From Aegilops tauschii subsp. strangulata (Eukaryota; Streptophyta; Magnoliopsida; Poales; Poaceae), in assembly GCF_002575655.3 (NCBI RefSeq), contig NC_053040.3, positions 460,336,780 to 460,400,779 on the forward strand: a DNA stretch of 64,000 nucleotides, in the 5' to 3' direction. Positions within the stretch are counted from its first letter, which is position 1; the number at the start of each line of letters is the position of its first letter. Shown one piece after another: positions 54,670 to 64,000 of the stretch. The notes beneath the pieces were generated by a model. The model worked only from the letters and a program-made list of their open reading frames with translations. It searched no databases and had not been told where the DNA came from. Both the position numbers and the translations under genes were made by a program.

Positions 54670-55854
54670 ATGGCCCGTGCTACCGTACCTTTGAATTTTA
54701 ATGCGTTCCTAGAGAAAGCTAAGTTGAAAGATGATGGCAGCAACTACACGGACTGGGTCCGTAACTTGAGGATTATCCTCATTGCTGCACAGAAGAATTA
54801 CGTCCTGGAAGCACCGCTGGGTGCCAGGCCTACTGCAGATGCAACTGACGCCGTTAAGAACATCTGGCAGAGCAAAGCTAATGACTACTCGATAGTTCAG
54901 TGTGCAATGCTTTACGGCTTAGAATCGGGACTTCAGCGACGTTTTGAACATCATGGAGCATATGAGATGTTCCAGGAGTTGAAGTTAATATTTCAAGCAA
55001 ATGCTCGGATTGAGAGATATGAAGTCTCCAATAAGTTCTATAGCTGCAAGATGGAGGAGAATAGTTCTGTCAGTGAACATATACTCAGAATGTCTGGGTA
55101 CCACAACCACTTGACTCAACTGGGAGTTAATCTTCCTGATGATAGTGTCATTGGCAGAGTTCTTCAATCACTGCCACCAAGCTACAAAAGCTTCGTGATG
55201 AACTATAATATGCAAGGGATGGATAAGACAATTCCCGAGCTCTTCGCGATGCTGAAAGCTGCGGAGGTAGAAATCAAGAAGGAGCATCAAGTGTTGATGG
55301 TTAACAAGACCACTAGTTTCAAGAAAAAGAGTAAAGGGAAGAAGAAGGGGAACTTCAAGAAGAACGGCAAACATGTTGATGCTCAAGAGAAGAAACCCAA
55401 GTCTGGACATAAGCCTGAGACTGAGTGCTTCTACTGCAAAGGGACTGGTCACTGGAAGCGGAACTGCCCCAAGTATTTGGCGGATAAGAAGGATGGCAAA
55501 GTGAAAGGTATATTTGATATACATGTTATTGATGTGTACCGTGCTAATACTCATAGTAGCACCTGGGTATTTGATACTGGTTCTGTTGCTCATATTTGCA
55601 ACTCGAAACAGGGACTACGGATTAAACGAAGACTGGCTAAGGACGAGGTGACGATGCGCGTGGGAAATGGTTCCAAAGTTGATGTGATCGCCGTTGGCAC
55701 GCTACCTCTACATCTACCTTCGGGATTAGTTTTAGACCTAAATAATTGTTATTTGGTGCCAGAGTTAAGCATGAACATTATATCTGGATCTTGTTTGATG
55801 CGAGACGGTTATTCATTTAAATCTGAGAATAATGGTTGTTCTTTATATGAGTAA
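54670..55854 (+). pseudogene. gag: Copia G gag and start of protease
   Basis: Encodes capsid-type Gag (YTDWVRNLRIILIAAQ), then a Lys-rich segment, then a perfect CCHC zinc knuckle (CFYCKGTGHWKRNC) around residue 255. The protease begins with WVFDTGSVAHICNS, with the catalytic DTGS. The frame is lost near 55845 by what looks like a two-base loss, and a TAA at 55852-55854 follows. Gag itself is complete, so a Gag product remains possible from this copy. Confidence 0.9.
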
Positions 55855-58657
55855 TATCTTTTATGGTCATGCACCCTTGATGAGTGGTCTATACTTATTG
55901 AATCTCGACCGTGATGATACACATGTTCATAATATTGAAGCCAAAAGATGCAAAGTTGATAATGATAGTGCAACTTATTTGTGGCACTGCCTTTTAGGTC
56001 ATATCGGTGTAAAGCGCATGAAGAAACTCCACACTGATGGACTTTTGGAATCACTTGATTATGAATCACTTGGTGCTTGCGAACTGTGCCTCATGGGCAA
56101 GATGACTAAAACTTTGTTCTCCGGAACAATGTAACGAGCAACAGACTTGTTGGAAATAATACATACTGATGTATGCGGTCCGATGAGTGTTGAAGTTCGT
56201 GGCGGGTATCGTTATTTTCTTACCTTCACAGATGATTTAAGCAGATATGGGTATATCTACTTAATGAAGTATAAGTCAGAAACATTTGAAAAGTTCAAAG
56301 AATTTCAGAGAGAAGTGGAAAATCATCGTAACAAGAAAATAAAGTTTCTACGATCAGATCGTGGAGGTGAATATTTGAGTTACGAGTTTGGTCTTCATTT
56401 AAAACAATGCGGAATAGTTTCGCAACTAACGCCACCTGGAACACCACAACGTAATGGTGTGTCCGAATGTCGTAACCGTACTTTATTAGATATGGTGTGG
56501 TCTATGATGTCTCTTACTGATTTACCGCTATCGTTTTGGAGTTATGCTCTAGAGACGGCTGCATTCACTTTAAATAGGGCACCATCAAAATCCATTGACA
56601 CGACGCCTTATGAACTATGGTTTGGCAAGAAACCAAAGTTGTCGTTTCTTAAAGTTTGGGGTTGCGATGCTTATGTGAAAAATCTTCAACCTGATAAGCT
56701 CGAACCCAAATCGGAGAAGTGCGTCTTCATAGGATACCCAAAGGAAACTGTTGGGTACACTTTCTATCATAGATCCGAAGGCAAAATATTTGTTGCTAAG
56801 AATGGATCCTTTCTAGAGAAGGAGTTCCTCTCGAAAGAAGTGAGTGGGAGGAAAGTAGAACTTGATGAGGAAATTGTACCTTCTCCCGAATTGGAAAGTA
56901 GCTCATCACAGAAAACAGTTCCAATGATGCCTACACCAATTAGTGAGGAAGCTAATGATGATGATCATGAAACTTCAGATCAAGTTATTATAGAACCTCG
57001 TAGGTCTTCCAGAGTACGATCCGCACCAGAGTGGTACGGTAATCCTATTCTGGAAGTCATGTTACTAGACCATGGTGAACCTATGAACTATGAGGAAGCG
57101 ATGATGAGCCCAGATTCCGCAAAATGGCTTGAGGCCATGAAATCTGAGATGGGATCCATGTATGAGAACAAAGTGTGGACTTTGGTGGATTTGCCCGATG
57201 ATCGGCAAGCCATAGAAAATAAATGGATCTTCAAGAAGAAGACCGACGCTGACGATAATGTTACTATCAACAAAGCTCGACTAGTTGCAAAAGGTTTTCC
57301 ACAAGTTCAAGGAGTTGACTACGATGAGACTCTCTCACCCGTAGCGATGCTTAAGTCTGTCCGAATCATGTTAGCAATTGCTGCATTTTATGATTATTAA
57401 ATTTGGCAAATGGATGGCAAAACTGCATTCCTGAATGGATTTCTGGACGAAGAGTTGTATATGATGCAAACGGAAGGTTTTGTCGATCCAAAGGATGCTA
57501 ACAAAGTGTGCAAGCTCCAGTGATCCATTTATGGACTGCTGCAAGCCCCTCGGAGTTGGAATAAATGTTTTGATAGTGTGATCAAAGCATATGGTTTTAT
57601 ACAGACTTTTGGAGAAGCCTGTATTTACAAGAAAGTGAGTGGGAGCTCTGTAGCATCTCTGATTTTATATGTGGACGACATATTATTGATTGGAAATGAT
57701 ATAGAATTTCTGGATAGCATAAAGGGATACTTGAATAAGAGTTTTTCTATGAAAGACCTCGGTGAAGCTGCTTACATATTGGGCATCAAGATCTATAGAT
57801 ATAGATCAAGATGCTTGATTGGAATTTCACAAAGCACATACCATGATAAAGTTTTGAAGAAGTTCAAAATGGATCAGTCAAAGAAAGGGTTCTTGCCTGT
57901 GTTACAAGGTGTGAAGTTGAGTCAGACTCAAAGCCCGACCACTGCAGAAGATAGAGAGAAAATGAAAGTCATTCACTATGCTTCAGCCATAGGTTCTATC
58001 ATGTATGCTATGCTATGTACCAGACCTGATGTATGCCTTGCTATAAGCCTGGCAGGGAGGTACCAAAGTAATCCAGGAGTGGATCACTGGACAGCGGTCA
58101 AGAACATCCTGAAATACCTAAAAAGGACTAAGGATATGTTTCTCGTTTATGGAGGTGACAAAGAGCTCGTCGTAAACGGTTACGTCGATGCAAGTATAGA
58201 CACTAATCCGGATGACTCTAAGTCACAAACCGGATACGTATTTTTATTGAATGGTGGAGCTGTCAGCTGGTGCAGTTCAAAGCAGAGCATCGTGGAGGGA
58301 TCTACATGTGAAGCGGAGTACATAGCTGCTTCAGAAGCAGCAAATGAAGGAGTTTGGATGAAGGAGTTCATATCCGATCTAGGTGTCATACCTAGTGCAT
58401 CAGGTCCAATGAAGATCTTTTGTGACAATACTGGAGCAATTGCCTTGGCAAAGGAATCCAGATTTCACAAGAGAACCAAACACATCAAGAGACGCTTCAA
58501 TTCCATCCGCGATCAAGTCTCGGTGGGAGACATAGAGATTTGCAAGATACATACGGATCTGAATGTTGCAGATCCATTGACTAAGCCTCTTCCACGAGCA
58601 AAACATGATCAGCACCCATGGGTGTTAGGATCATTACTATGTAATCTAGATTATTGA
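55855..58657 (+). pseudogene. pol: Copia G pol: integrase, RT, RNase H, broken
   Basis: Continues in another frame from about 55832: pre-integrase zinc finger (HCLLGHI...CELCLMGK), TAA at 56132-56134, then the integrase core (IHTDVCGPM, RSDRGGEY, GVSECRNRTLLD), Pro/Ser-rich linker and RT N-terminus (WIFKKKTDADDNV). Further stops are TAA at 57398-57400 and TGA at 57521-57523. The last open part (57578-58657) has RT YVDDILLIGND and RNase H with VDASIDTNPDDSKSQTGYVF, CEAEYIAASEA and NVADPLTKPLPR. Catalytic residues are kept, so the inactivation is by stops and one frameshift. Confidence 0.92.
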
Positions 58658-58677
58658 CTCTAGTGCAAGTGGGAGAC

Positions 58678-60418
58678 TGAAGGAAATATGCCCTAGAGAC
58701 AATAATAAAGTTATTATTTATTTCCTTAATTCATGATAAATGTTTATTATTCATGCTAGAATTGTATTAACCAGAAACATGATACATGTGTGAATACATA
58801 GACAAAACAATATGTCCCTAGTATGCCTCTACTAGACTAGCTCATTCATCAAAGATGGTTATGTTTCCTAGCCATAGACATGTGTTGTCATTTGATGAAC
58901 GGGATCACATCATTAGTAGAATGATGTGATGGACAAGACCCATTCATTAGCTTAGTATTGTGATCGTTACAGTTTTATTGCTACTTCTTTCTTCATGACT
59001 TATACATGTTCCTCAGACTATGAGATTGTGCAACTCCCGAATATCCGGAGGAACACTTTGTGTGCAATCAAACGTCACAACGTAAATGGGTGACTATAAA
59101 GATGCTCTACAGGTGTTTCCAAAGGTGTTTGTTGGGTTGGCATATATCGAGATTAGGATTTGTCACTCCGTGTTTCGGAGAGGTATCTCTGGGCCCTCTC
59201 GGTAATACTCATCACTATAAGCCTTGCAAGCAATGTGACTAATGAGTTAGTTGCGGGATGAAGTATTACGGAACGAGTAAAGAGACTTGCCGGTAACGAG
59301 ATTGAACTAAGTATTGAGATACCGACGATCGAATATCGGGCAAGTAACATACTGATGACAAAGGGAACAACGTATGTTGTTATGCGGTTTGACCGATAAG
59401 GATCTTCATAGAATATGTGGGAGCCAATATGAGCATCTAGGTTCCGCTATTGGTTATTGACCGGAGACGAGTCTCGGTCATGTCTACATAGTTCTCGAAC
59501 CCGTAGGGTCCGCTCGCTTAACGTTCGGTGATAATCAGTATTATGAGTTTATGTAATTTGATGTATCGAAGGTTGTTCGGAGTCCCGGATGTGATCACGG
59601 ACATGACGAGGAGTCTCTAAATGGTCGAGACATAAACATCGATATATTGGATGACTATGTTTGGACATCGGAATGGTTCCGGGTGAGTTCGGGCATATAC
59701 CGGAGAACCGGGAGGTTACCGGAACCCCCCCCCCCCCCCGGAAGTATATGGGCCTTATTGGGCCATAGTGGGAGAGAGGAGAGGGAAGCCTAGGAGGAGG
59801 CGCCCCCCCCCAAGCCCAATCCGAATTGGGTGGGGGGCCGCCCCCCCCCCCTTCCTCCCCCCTCTCTCCCCCTTCCTTCCTCTCCTAATCCAACTAGGGA
59901 AGGGGGGAATCCTACTCCCGGTGGGAGTAGGACTCCCCATGGGGCGCGCCATAGGAGGGCCGGCCCTCCCCCTCCTCCACTCCTTTATATACGGAGGAGG
60001 GGGCACCCCTTGGACACACAATTGACACTTCTCTTAGCCGTGTGCGGTGCCCCCCTCCGCCATATTCCACCTCGGTCATATCGTTGTAGTGCTTAGGCGA
60101 AGCCCTGCGTCGATAACTTCATCAGCACCGTCATCACGCCGTCGTGCTGACGGAACTCTCCCCCGACCTCAACTGGATCAAGAGTTCGTGGGACGTCGCT
60201 GAGCTGAACGTGTACAGATCGCGGAGGTGCCGTACTTTCAGTACTTGGATCGGTTGAATCGAGAAGACGTTCAACTACATCAACCGCGTTAGTAAACGCT
60301 TCCGCTTACGGTCTATGAGGGTACGTGGACGACACTCTCCCCTCTCGTTGTTATGCATCACCTAGATAGATCTTGCGTGTGCGTAGGAATTTTTTTGAAA
60401 TTGCTGCGTTCCCCAACA
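58678..60418 (+). mobile_element. 3' LTR of copia G (1741 bp)
   Basis: Preceded by CAAGTGGGAGAC (polypurine tract). TATA box at about 59985-59992. Longer than the 5' LTR mainly through C-run expansion near 59727-59740. Confidence 0.94.
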
Positions 60419-60423
60419 CAAAA
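60419..60423. repeat. Target-site duplication of copia G, right copy
   Basis: CAAAA, identical to 51700-51704. Confidence 0.92.
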
Positions 60424-60960
60424 TTCAAAAATTGTTCACTGATTTTTAAAAAATGTTCATTAAATTCAAATTTCATTCATCATATTTTAAAAATGTTCAC
60501 CAAGATGCAAAAATTGTTCACTGACCTAAAAATGTTCATTAAATTCAAATTTTGTTCATCACTTTCAAAAAATGTTCATCAAATTAAAAAAAATGATTAT
60601 CGGATTTAAAAAATGTTCAAAAAAATTCAAAAATTTGTTCACTAATTTAGAAAAAATAGTTAAATTCAAATTGTTTTCATCATTTTCAAAAAATATTCAT
60701 TGAACTCAACTTTTTTGGTCATCGTATTTAAAAAATATTCACCAAAATGCAATAATTGTTCACCGACCTAAATAAATTTCAATTTTTGTTCATTATTTTC
60801 AAAAAATGTGTGTCAAACTCAAATTTTGTTCATTGATTTCAAAATTTGTTCATGAAATATAAAAAATGTCATTCTTTTTGAATCTCAAATATTTTATGAA
60901 TTCAAGAAGTGTTTTTACGACAGTTCACAAATTTTTTGAATTTTAGAGGGAATCCCGAAT
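60424..60960. repeat. TTCATC-type degenerate array, right part of H
   Basis: Same unit type as 51231-51699 and continuous with it once copia G is removed. It is followed by an A-rich tract (60970-61030) that mirrors the T-rich tract at 51128-51200. Confidence 0.8.
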
Positions 60961-61140
60961 TATTATAATAGAGAATAAAACAAAAATAAAAAATAAAAAA
61001 GGAAAAGTTAAAAAACAAAACAAAAAAGGGGGCGGCCGCGCAGCGCGTGGGCCGGCCTAACTGGGCCCGCTGGGGGCGGGGGGTGTGCGCTACCGCATCT
61101 GGGGGGGCGCCCCACGCGCCATATAGGTGCTCCCATTAAC

Positions 61141-61857
61141 TCTTTCCCAAACCCCAAAAACACCAATTAACTCTTTCCTAATCCCAAAAGTAGACTATTA
61201 TTGTTCACTATTATTGACTCCAAAAAACTAATTAGCTATTATTAATATGTATGAGCAACATTCTAAAATTAAAATGAACTCATATTTGAAAAATGGTTTT
61301 GCTTAATCTGAATCATATTTTACGCGGAGCAATTTTTGTATTTTTTTCTTTTTCTTACCTTTTATTTGTTATTGTTTTATCGGTCGTATGTTATTTTGTT
61401 TCTGGTGTTTTTTTTCAACCCTAAACCACGCGTCACTACAATTGCATGTCAAACGATCGCACACAATAACAAGCGCATGCCACCGGTCACGCTTAGCTAC
61501 GATTGCATGTTCATCGGCTGCATGCAACCGCAGCTGTATGTTCACCTCTCTCTCATAGGTGCTCATAAGAGCAACTTTAACCGGGCGATCCATTTCGTCC
61601 GCTCGTGTTCGTTTGAGTTGGCACAGACACAAAACTCGGCCCAACGCGGCGACCCAAACAAATGCACGTCCATTTTTTGTGCGCCCGCGGCCCGCGACCC
61701 ATTCCAGGCCCAAATTTGAGCCGCATTTGCGTCGGCGCGGACATGGGATGGACGCACGCGACGCCCGCCCTTCTCCTTCCCCTGCCCCGCCAGTCGGTGG
61801 CACAGCGCCACCATTTCCCCCACTCTCCCAAAAACCTCCTGCCCACTCGCGCGCGCC
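61141..61857. other. Low-copy DNA right of element H
   Basis: AT-rich up to about 61400, then GC-rich from 61560. A phrase AGAGCAACTTTAACCGGGCG at 61569-61588 resembles the edges of grass DNA transposons, but I find no inverted partner. No supported gene. Confidence 0.35.
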
Positions 61858-62103
61858 ATGGATGACGACGCACCGACCTTCGACGTCGCCGCCGGCCTCA
61901 CCTCCCTCGCCTCTGCCGGCCTCATCTCCGGCACAGGAGGTAAGGCGCGTGACGCCCTCAAAGCGTCAGCGCCGACCAAGAAGAAGAAGGAGCTGACGGA
62001 CGAGCAGCACGCTGTCCAGTCGGCCAAGAGGAAGCAGCGCCAGCACGCGATGGAAGCCAGGATCGACGCCGCGGCCGCGTCCACCCTTGTCGGGTCTCTC
62101 TAA
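61858..62103 (+). CDS. Small ORF, uncharacterised (81 aa)
   Basis: Starts MDDDAPTFDVAAGLTSLAS in good initiation context (GCGCCATGG) and ends TAA at 62101-62103. The second half is Lys/Arg/Ala-rich with helical character (KKKKELTDEQHAVQSAKRKQ). I have an impression of similar N-terminal pieces in Triticeae transposon-associated proteins, but cannot name a family. A 5' fragment of a longer gene, or a fragment captured by a DNA transposon, is as likely as a functional small protein. Confidence 0.35.
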   Translation: MDDDAPTFDVAAGLTSLASAGLISGTGGKARDALKASAPTKKKKELTDEQHAVQSAKRKQRQHAMEARIDAAAASTLVGSL

Positions 62104-62729
62104 TATTTTTTAGTCTCCCCCAGTCTCTTTAATATTTTGTACTTTGCTAAAAAAATAGGAGGGGGAAGGTGGGGGAATAAAATACAAAAATGAGAAAACC
62201 CATATTTGTACCATTGCCCGCTCGAAGCAACATATTTATATTTTGTTAAAATATATTTGTATTTTTTCAAGTATATTTATATTTACCTTCGAGCGGGCAA
62301 CAGTACCATTTCCTACATTTACATATCTTTATTTTGAAAATTTAGCAAATATATTCATGTATTACAAACTATAAATCCAGAAGAAGACAAAAAGTTGAGA
62401 AACAACATGCAGACAACAGTGGACTTACATACGTAACCAAGTTTAAATAGGCCAAAATTTAGCCACATCCAAGAAGTCATGAGAACATGCAGCCATGGAC
62501 TAATGTTGTTAAAGTTTTTTGAGAAGACTATAATGATGTTAATCAGTTTTATTTTTTGAGACATTGATGTTAATCAGATGCATCAGGCATCAGAAGTTTC
62601 CTGGGCTAGAGTACCTGCTTTCGTTGGGGTGCACAGATCGGACAGTCGAGCATTCAGATCTCACCAACTGCGTACCCCCAACCCCAATCAGTATCATCAT
62701 CAGTATATAAATATGACACCTTTGCCCAC
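62104..62729. other. AT-rich low-copy DNA with a short inverted repeat
   Basis: No gene recognised. Contains a perfect 14-bp inverted repeat (62214-62227 and 62287-62300, TTGCCCGCTCGAAG and its complement) around an AT-rich 59-bp loop. The five bases CCCAC at 62725-62729 should be one target-site copy of the copia to the right. Confidence 0.5.
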
Positions 62730-62854
62730 TGTAAGACAATGATTTGGGGAACCAGCTCAACCCTCTAGGGATGGCTTATCTCATATATATAATGGGCGTG
62801 TTACAATAGGTACAATATATGTACACAAATATAGAAGCTATACATAGTCTAACA
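62730..62854 (-). mobile_element. 3' LTR of a copia element with very short LTRs (125 bp)
   Basis: On the minus strand TGTTAGACTATGTATAGC to CATTGTCTTACA. It is preceded (62855-62865) by the purine-rich TTGAGGGAGGG, the polypurine tract. The ends TGTTAG/CTTACA are imperfect inverted repeats. The other LTR lies beyond the right edge. Confidence 0.82.
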
Positions 62855-62867
62855 CCCTCCCTCAATC

Positions 62868-64000
62868 TTAGCCACTTTCTAAAGAACTGAGAAGGGTAAG
62901 ATTGCGCCTACAAGCCTCGAACTGTGGTAAAGACAAAGGCTTAGTGAAGATGTCTGCAAGTTGATCTTTGGAAGAGATGGAATTGATCTGAAGTTGCTTC
63001 TGTGACACACGTTCCCGTACAAAATGATAGTCCACTTCAATGTGTTTCGTTCGGGCATGAAATACCGGATTTGTAGAAAGGTATGTAGCACCGATGTTAT
63101 CACACCAAAGGATAGGAGGCTGCGGTTGAGACATACCCAACTCCTGAAGCAAAGATTGCACCCAAATAATCTCTGCAGTAGCATTAGCCACAGCCTTATA
63201 CTCAGCTTCAGTACTACTACGTGATACAGTAGCCTGTTTCCGAGCACTCCAGGCGATCAAGTTAGAGCCAAAGAACACAGCATGGCCCCCCGTGGATCGT
63301 CTGTCATCCGGGCTGCCAGCCCAGTCCGCATCAGAGTAGGCCGAAAGAACCCGAGAGGGAGTCGGCCGAATATGCATCCCAAAAGACACTGTGAATTGGA
63401 CATAACGCAGGATGCGCTTAACAGCAGCCCAATGAGTGTCGCGGGGAGCCTGAAGATACTGACAAACCCTGTTGATAGCATAAGAAATATCTGGCCTCGT
63501 GATCGTCAAGTACTGAAGTCCACCAACAATACTCCTGTACTCTGTGGCATCCGCAGAAGACAGAAGCGCACCATCAACGGCAGTGAACTTTTCGGTAGAT
63601 GACATGGGTGTGGTAGTCGGTTTGCACTTAAGCATCCCAGCTCGCTGCAATAAATCCAAGGAGTACTTCTTTTGTGTCATAACAAGACCATCAGCACGAG
63701 AGGTAACCTCAACCCCAAGAAAGTAGTGAAGCTTCCCAAGATCTTTGACAGCAAAAGCAGCACCAAGAGAGCGAACAAGAGCATCAGCAGCATACCGAGA
63801 GGAACTGACAAGAATAATATCATCCACATAGACCAAAAGATACATAGTGACTTCTGGCTTCTGTAGAAGAAATAATGAGGAGTCAGCAGTGGACAACACA
63901 AACCCATGAGCACGAAGAGCTGAGGCAAGACGAGCATGCCAGGCACGAGGAGCTTGCTTCAGACCATAGAGCGCTTTGGTGAGACGGCAGATGTGATCAG
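62868..64000 (-). CDS. pol: Ty1/copia pol, 3' part: RT C-terminal half and RNase H, cut by right edge
   Basis: The frame is open from the window edge to TAA at 62868-62870. It starts within RT ([16 protein letters not shown]), then [15 protein letters not shown] with the catalytic [35 protein letters not shown], and RNase H motifs [61 protein letters not shown] and LADIFTKPL. All are typical and unbroken over about 375 codons. It is clearly a different lineage from Angela element G. The intact frame makes a functional autonomous copy possible; the rest is outside the window. Confidence 0.93.
   Translation of the reverse strand, partial: DHICRLTKALYGLKQAPRAWHARLASALRAHGFVLSTADSSLFLLQKPEVTMYLLVYVDDIILVSSSRYAADALVRSLGAAFAVKDLGKLHYFLGVEVTSRADGLVMTQKKYSLDLLQRAGMLKCKPTTTPMSSTEKFTAVDGALLSSADATEYRSIVGGLQYLTITRPDISYAINRVCQYLQAPRDTHWAAVKRILRYVQFTVSFGMHIRPTPSRVLSAYSDADWAGSPDDRRSTGGHAVFFGSNLIAWSARKQATVSRSSTEAEYKAVANATAEIIWVQSLLQELGMSQPQPPILWCDNIGATYLSTNPVFHARTKHIEVDYHFVRERVSQKQLQINSISSKDQLADIFTKPLSLPQFEACRRNLTLLSSLESG

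Larger units (their letters stand above)
51705..60418 (+). mobile_element. G: complete Angela/BARE-type Ty1/copia element with decayed coding region
   Basis: LTRs of 1729 and 1741 bp, tRNA-iMet primer site, long leader, gag, protease, integrase, RT, RNase H, polypurine tract and perfect target duplication CAAAA. The order integrase before RT makes it Ty1/copia. The LTR start (TGAAGGAAATATGCCCTAG) and end (CGTTCCCCAACA) are those of the Angela/BARE/WIS family of Triticeae, although BARE LTRs as I recall them start TGTTGGAAATATG. The coding frame has a frameshift and three stops. Confidence 0.93.
51021..61134. mobile_element. H: long-inverted-repeat DNA element (Mutator/foldback-like), split by copia G
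   Basis: The left end (51031-51057, CTATATGGCGCGTAGGGCG...) is the reverse complement of the right end (61103-61127), with few mismatches. The similarity extends inward in weaker form through GGGCCGGCCCA and a CCCC-T(n) tract (mirrored as A(n)-GGGG on the right), giving inverted repeats of some 100-200 bp. Between them lie AT-rich TTCATC arrays and the nested copia G; without G the element is about 1.4 kb and noncoding. ATTAAC flanks both ends (51015-51020, 61135-61140) and may be part of the target duplication. No transposase is present, so it is non-autonomous. Superfamily assignment is tentative. Confidence 0.7.

Noticed and set aside
51231..60960. CRISPR-like look of the TTCATC arrays
   Set aside because: Units are degenerate without unique spacers, and the window is a plant genome.

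Overview
This window looks like intergenic DNA from a Triticeae genome (wheat, Aegilops or barley type). The evidence is the repeat content: Angela/BARE-type Ty1/copia LTRs, an Athila/Sabrina-like element with a tRNA-Asp primer site, a Sukkula-like large retrotransposon derivative (LARD), and several Tat-lineage Ty3/gypsy elements stacked inside one another. Family names are from memory of the families, not from a search. No intact host gene is convincing; one frameshifted gene-like block lies near 38.6 kb and a small uncharacterised ORF near 61.9 kb.

Layout. 1-13322: Tat gypsy element A (minus strand; its 3' LTR lies beyond the left edge), with an intact pol, an intact gag-protease and a very recent 3.2 kb tandem duplication of LTR plus gag. 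13323-13470 and 36695-37729: two halves of one Angela-type LTR (D). D is split by element C, whose 5' LTR remnant (13471-13583) and complete 3' LTR (36217-36689) are flanked by the same 5-bp duplication, CCGGT. 13584-24160: Tat element B (plus strand), inserted into C's 5' LTR and heavily decayed. 24161-32766: a rearranged Sabrina-like array (F) with three LTR copies, inserted in C's antisense gene. 32767-36216: the antisense gene of C. 37730-37895: end of an older C-family LTR (E) into which D inserted. 37896-39356: low-copy DNA with a decayed gene. 39357-50430: complete LARD with 3.8 kb LTRs and target duplication TCTGC. 51021-61134: a long-inverted-repeat DNA element (H) carrying a complete Angela-type copia (G, target duplication CAAAA). 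61141-62729: low-copy DNA. 62730-64000: 3' end of a different copia with a 125-bp LTR, cut by the right edge.

The most interesting biology is in the Tat elements. A, B and C each carry a multi-exon gene on the strand opposite to gag-pol, converging on pol from the 3' LTR side. Exon layout is conserved between A and B, and C retains a TATA-like box upstream of its antisense ATG. A and B also share a gag reading frame that opens inside the LTR and runs through the primer-binding site, and a single in-frame UAG at the same place between protease and reverse transcriptase. All splicing and expression statements are inferences from sequence.
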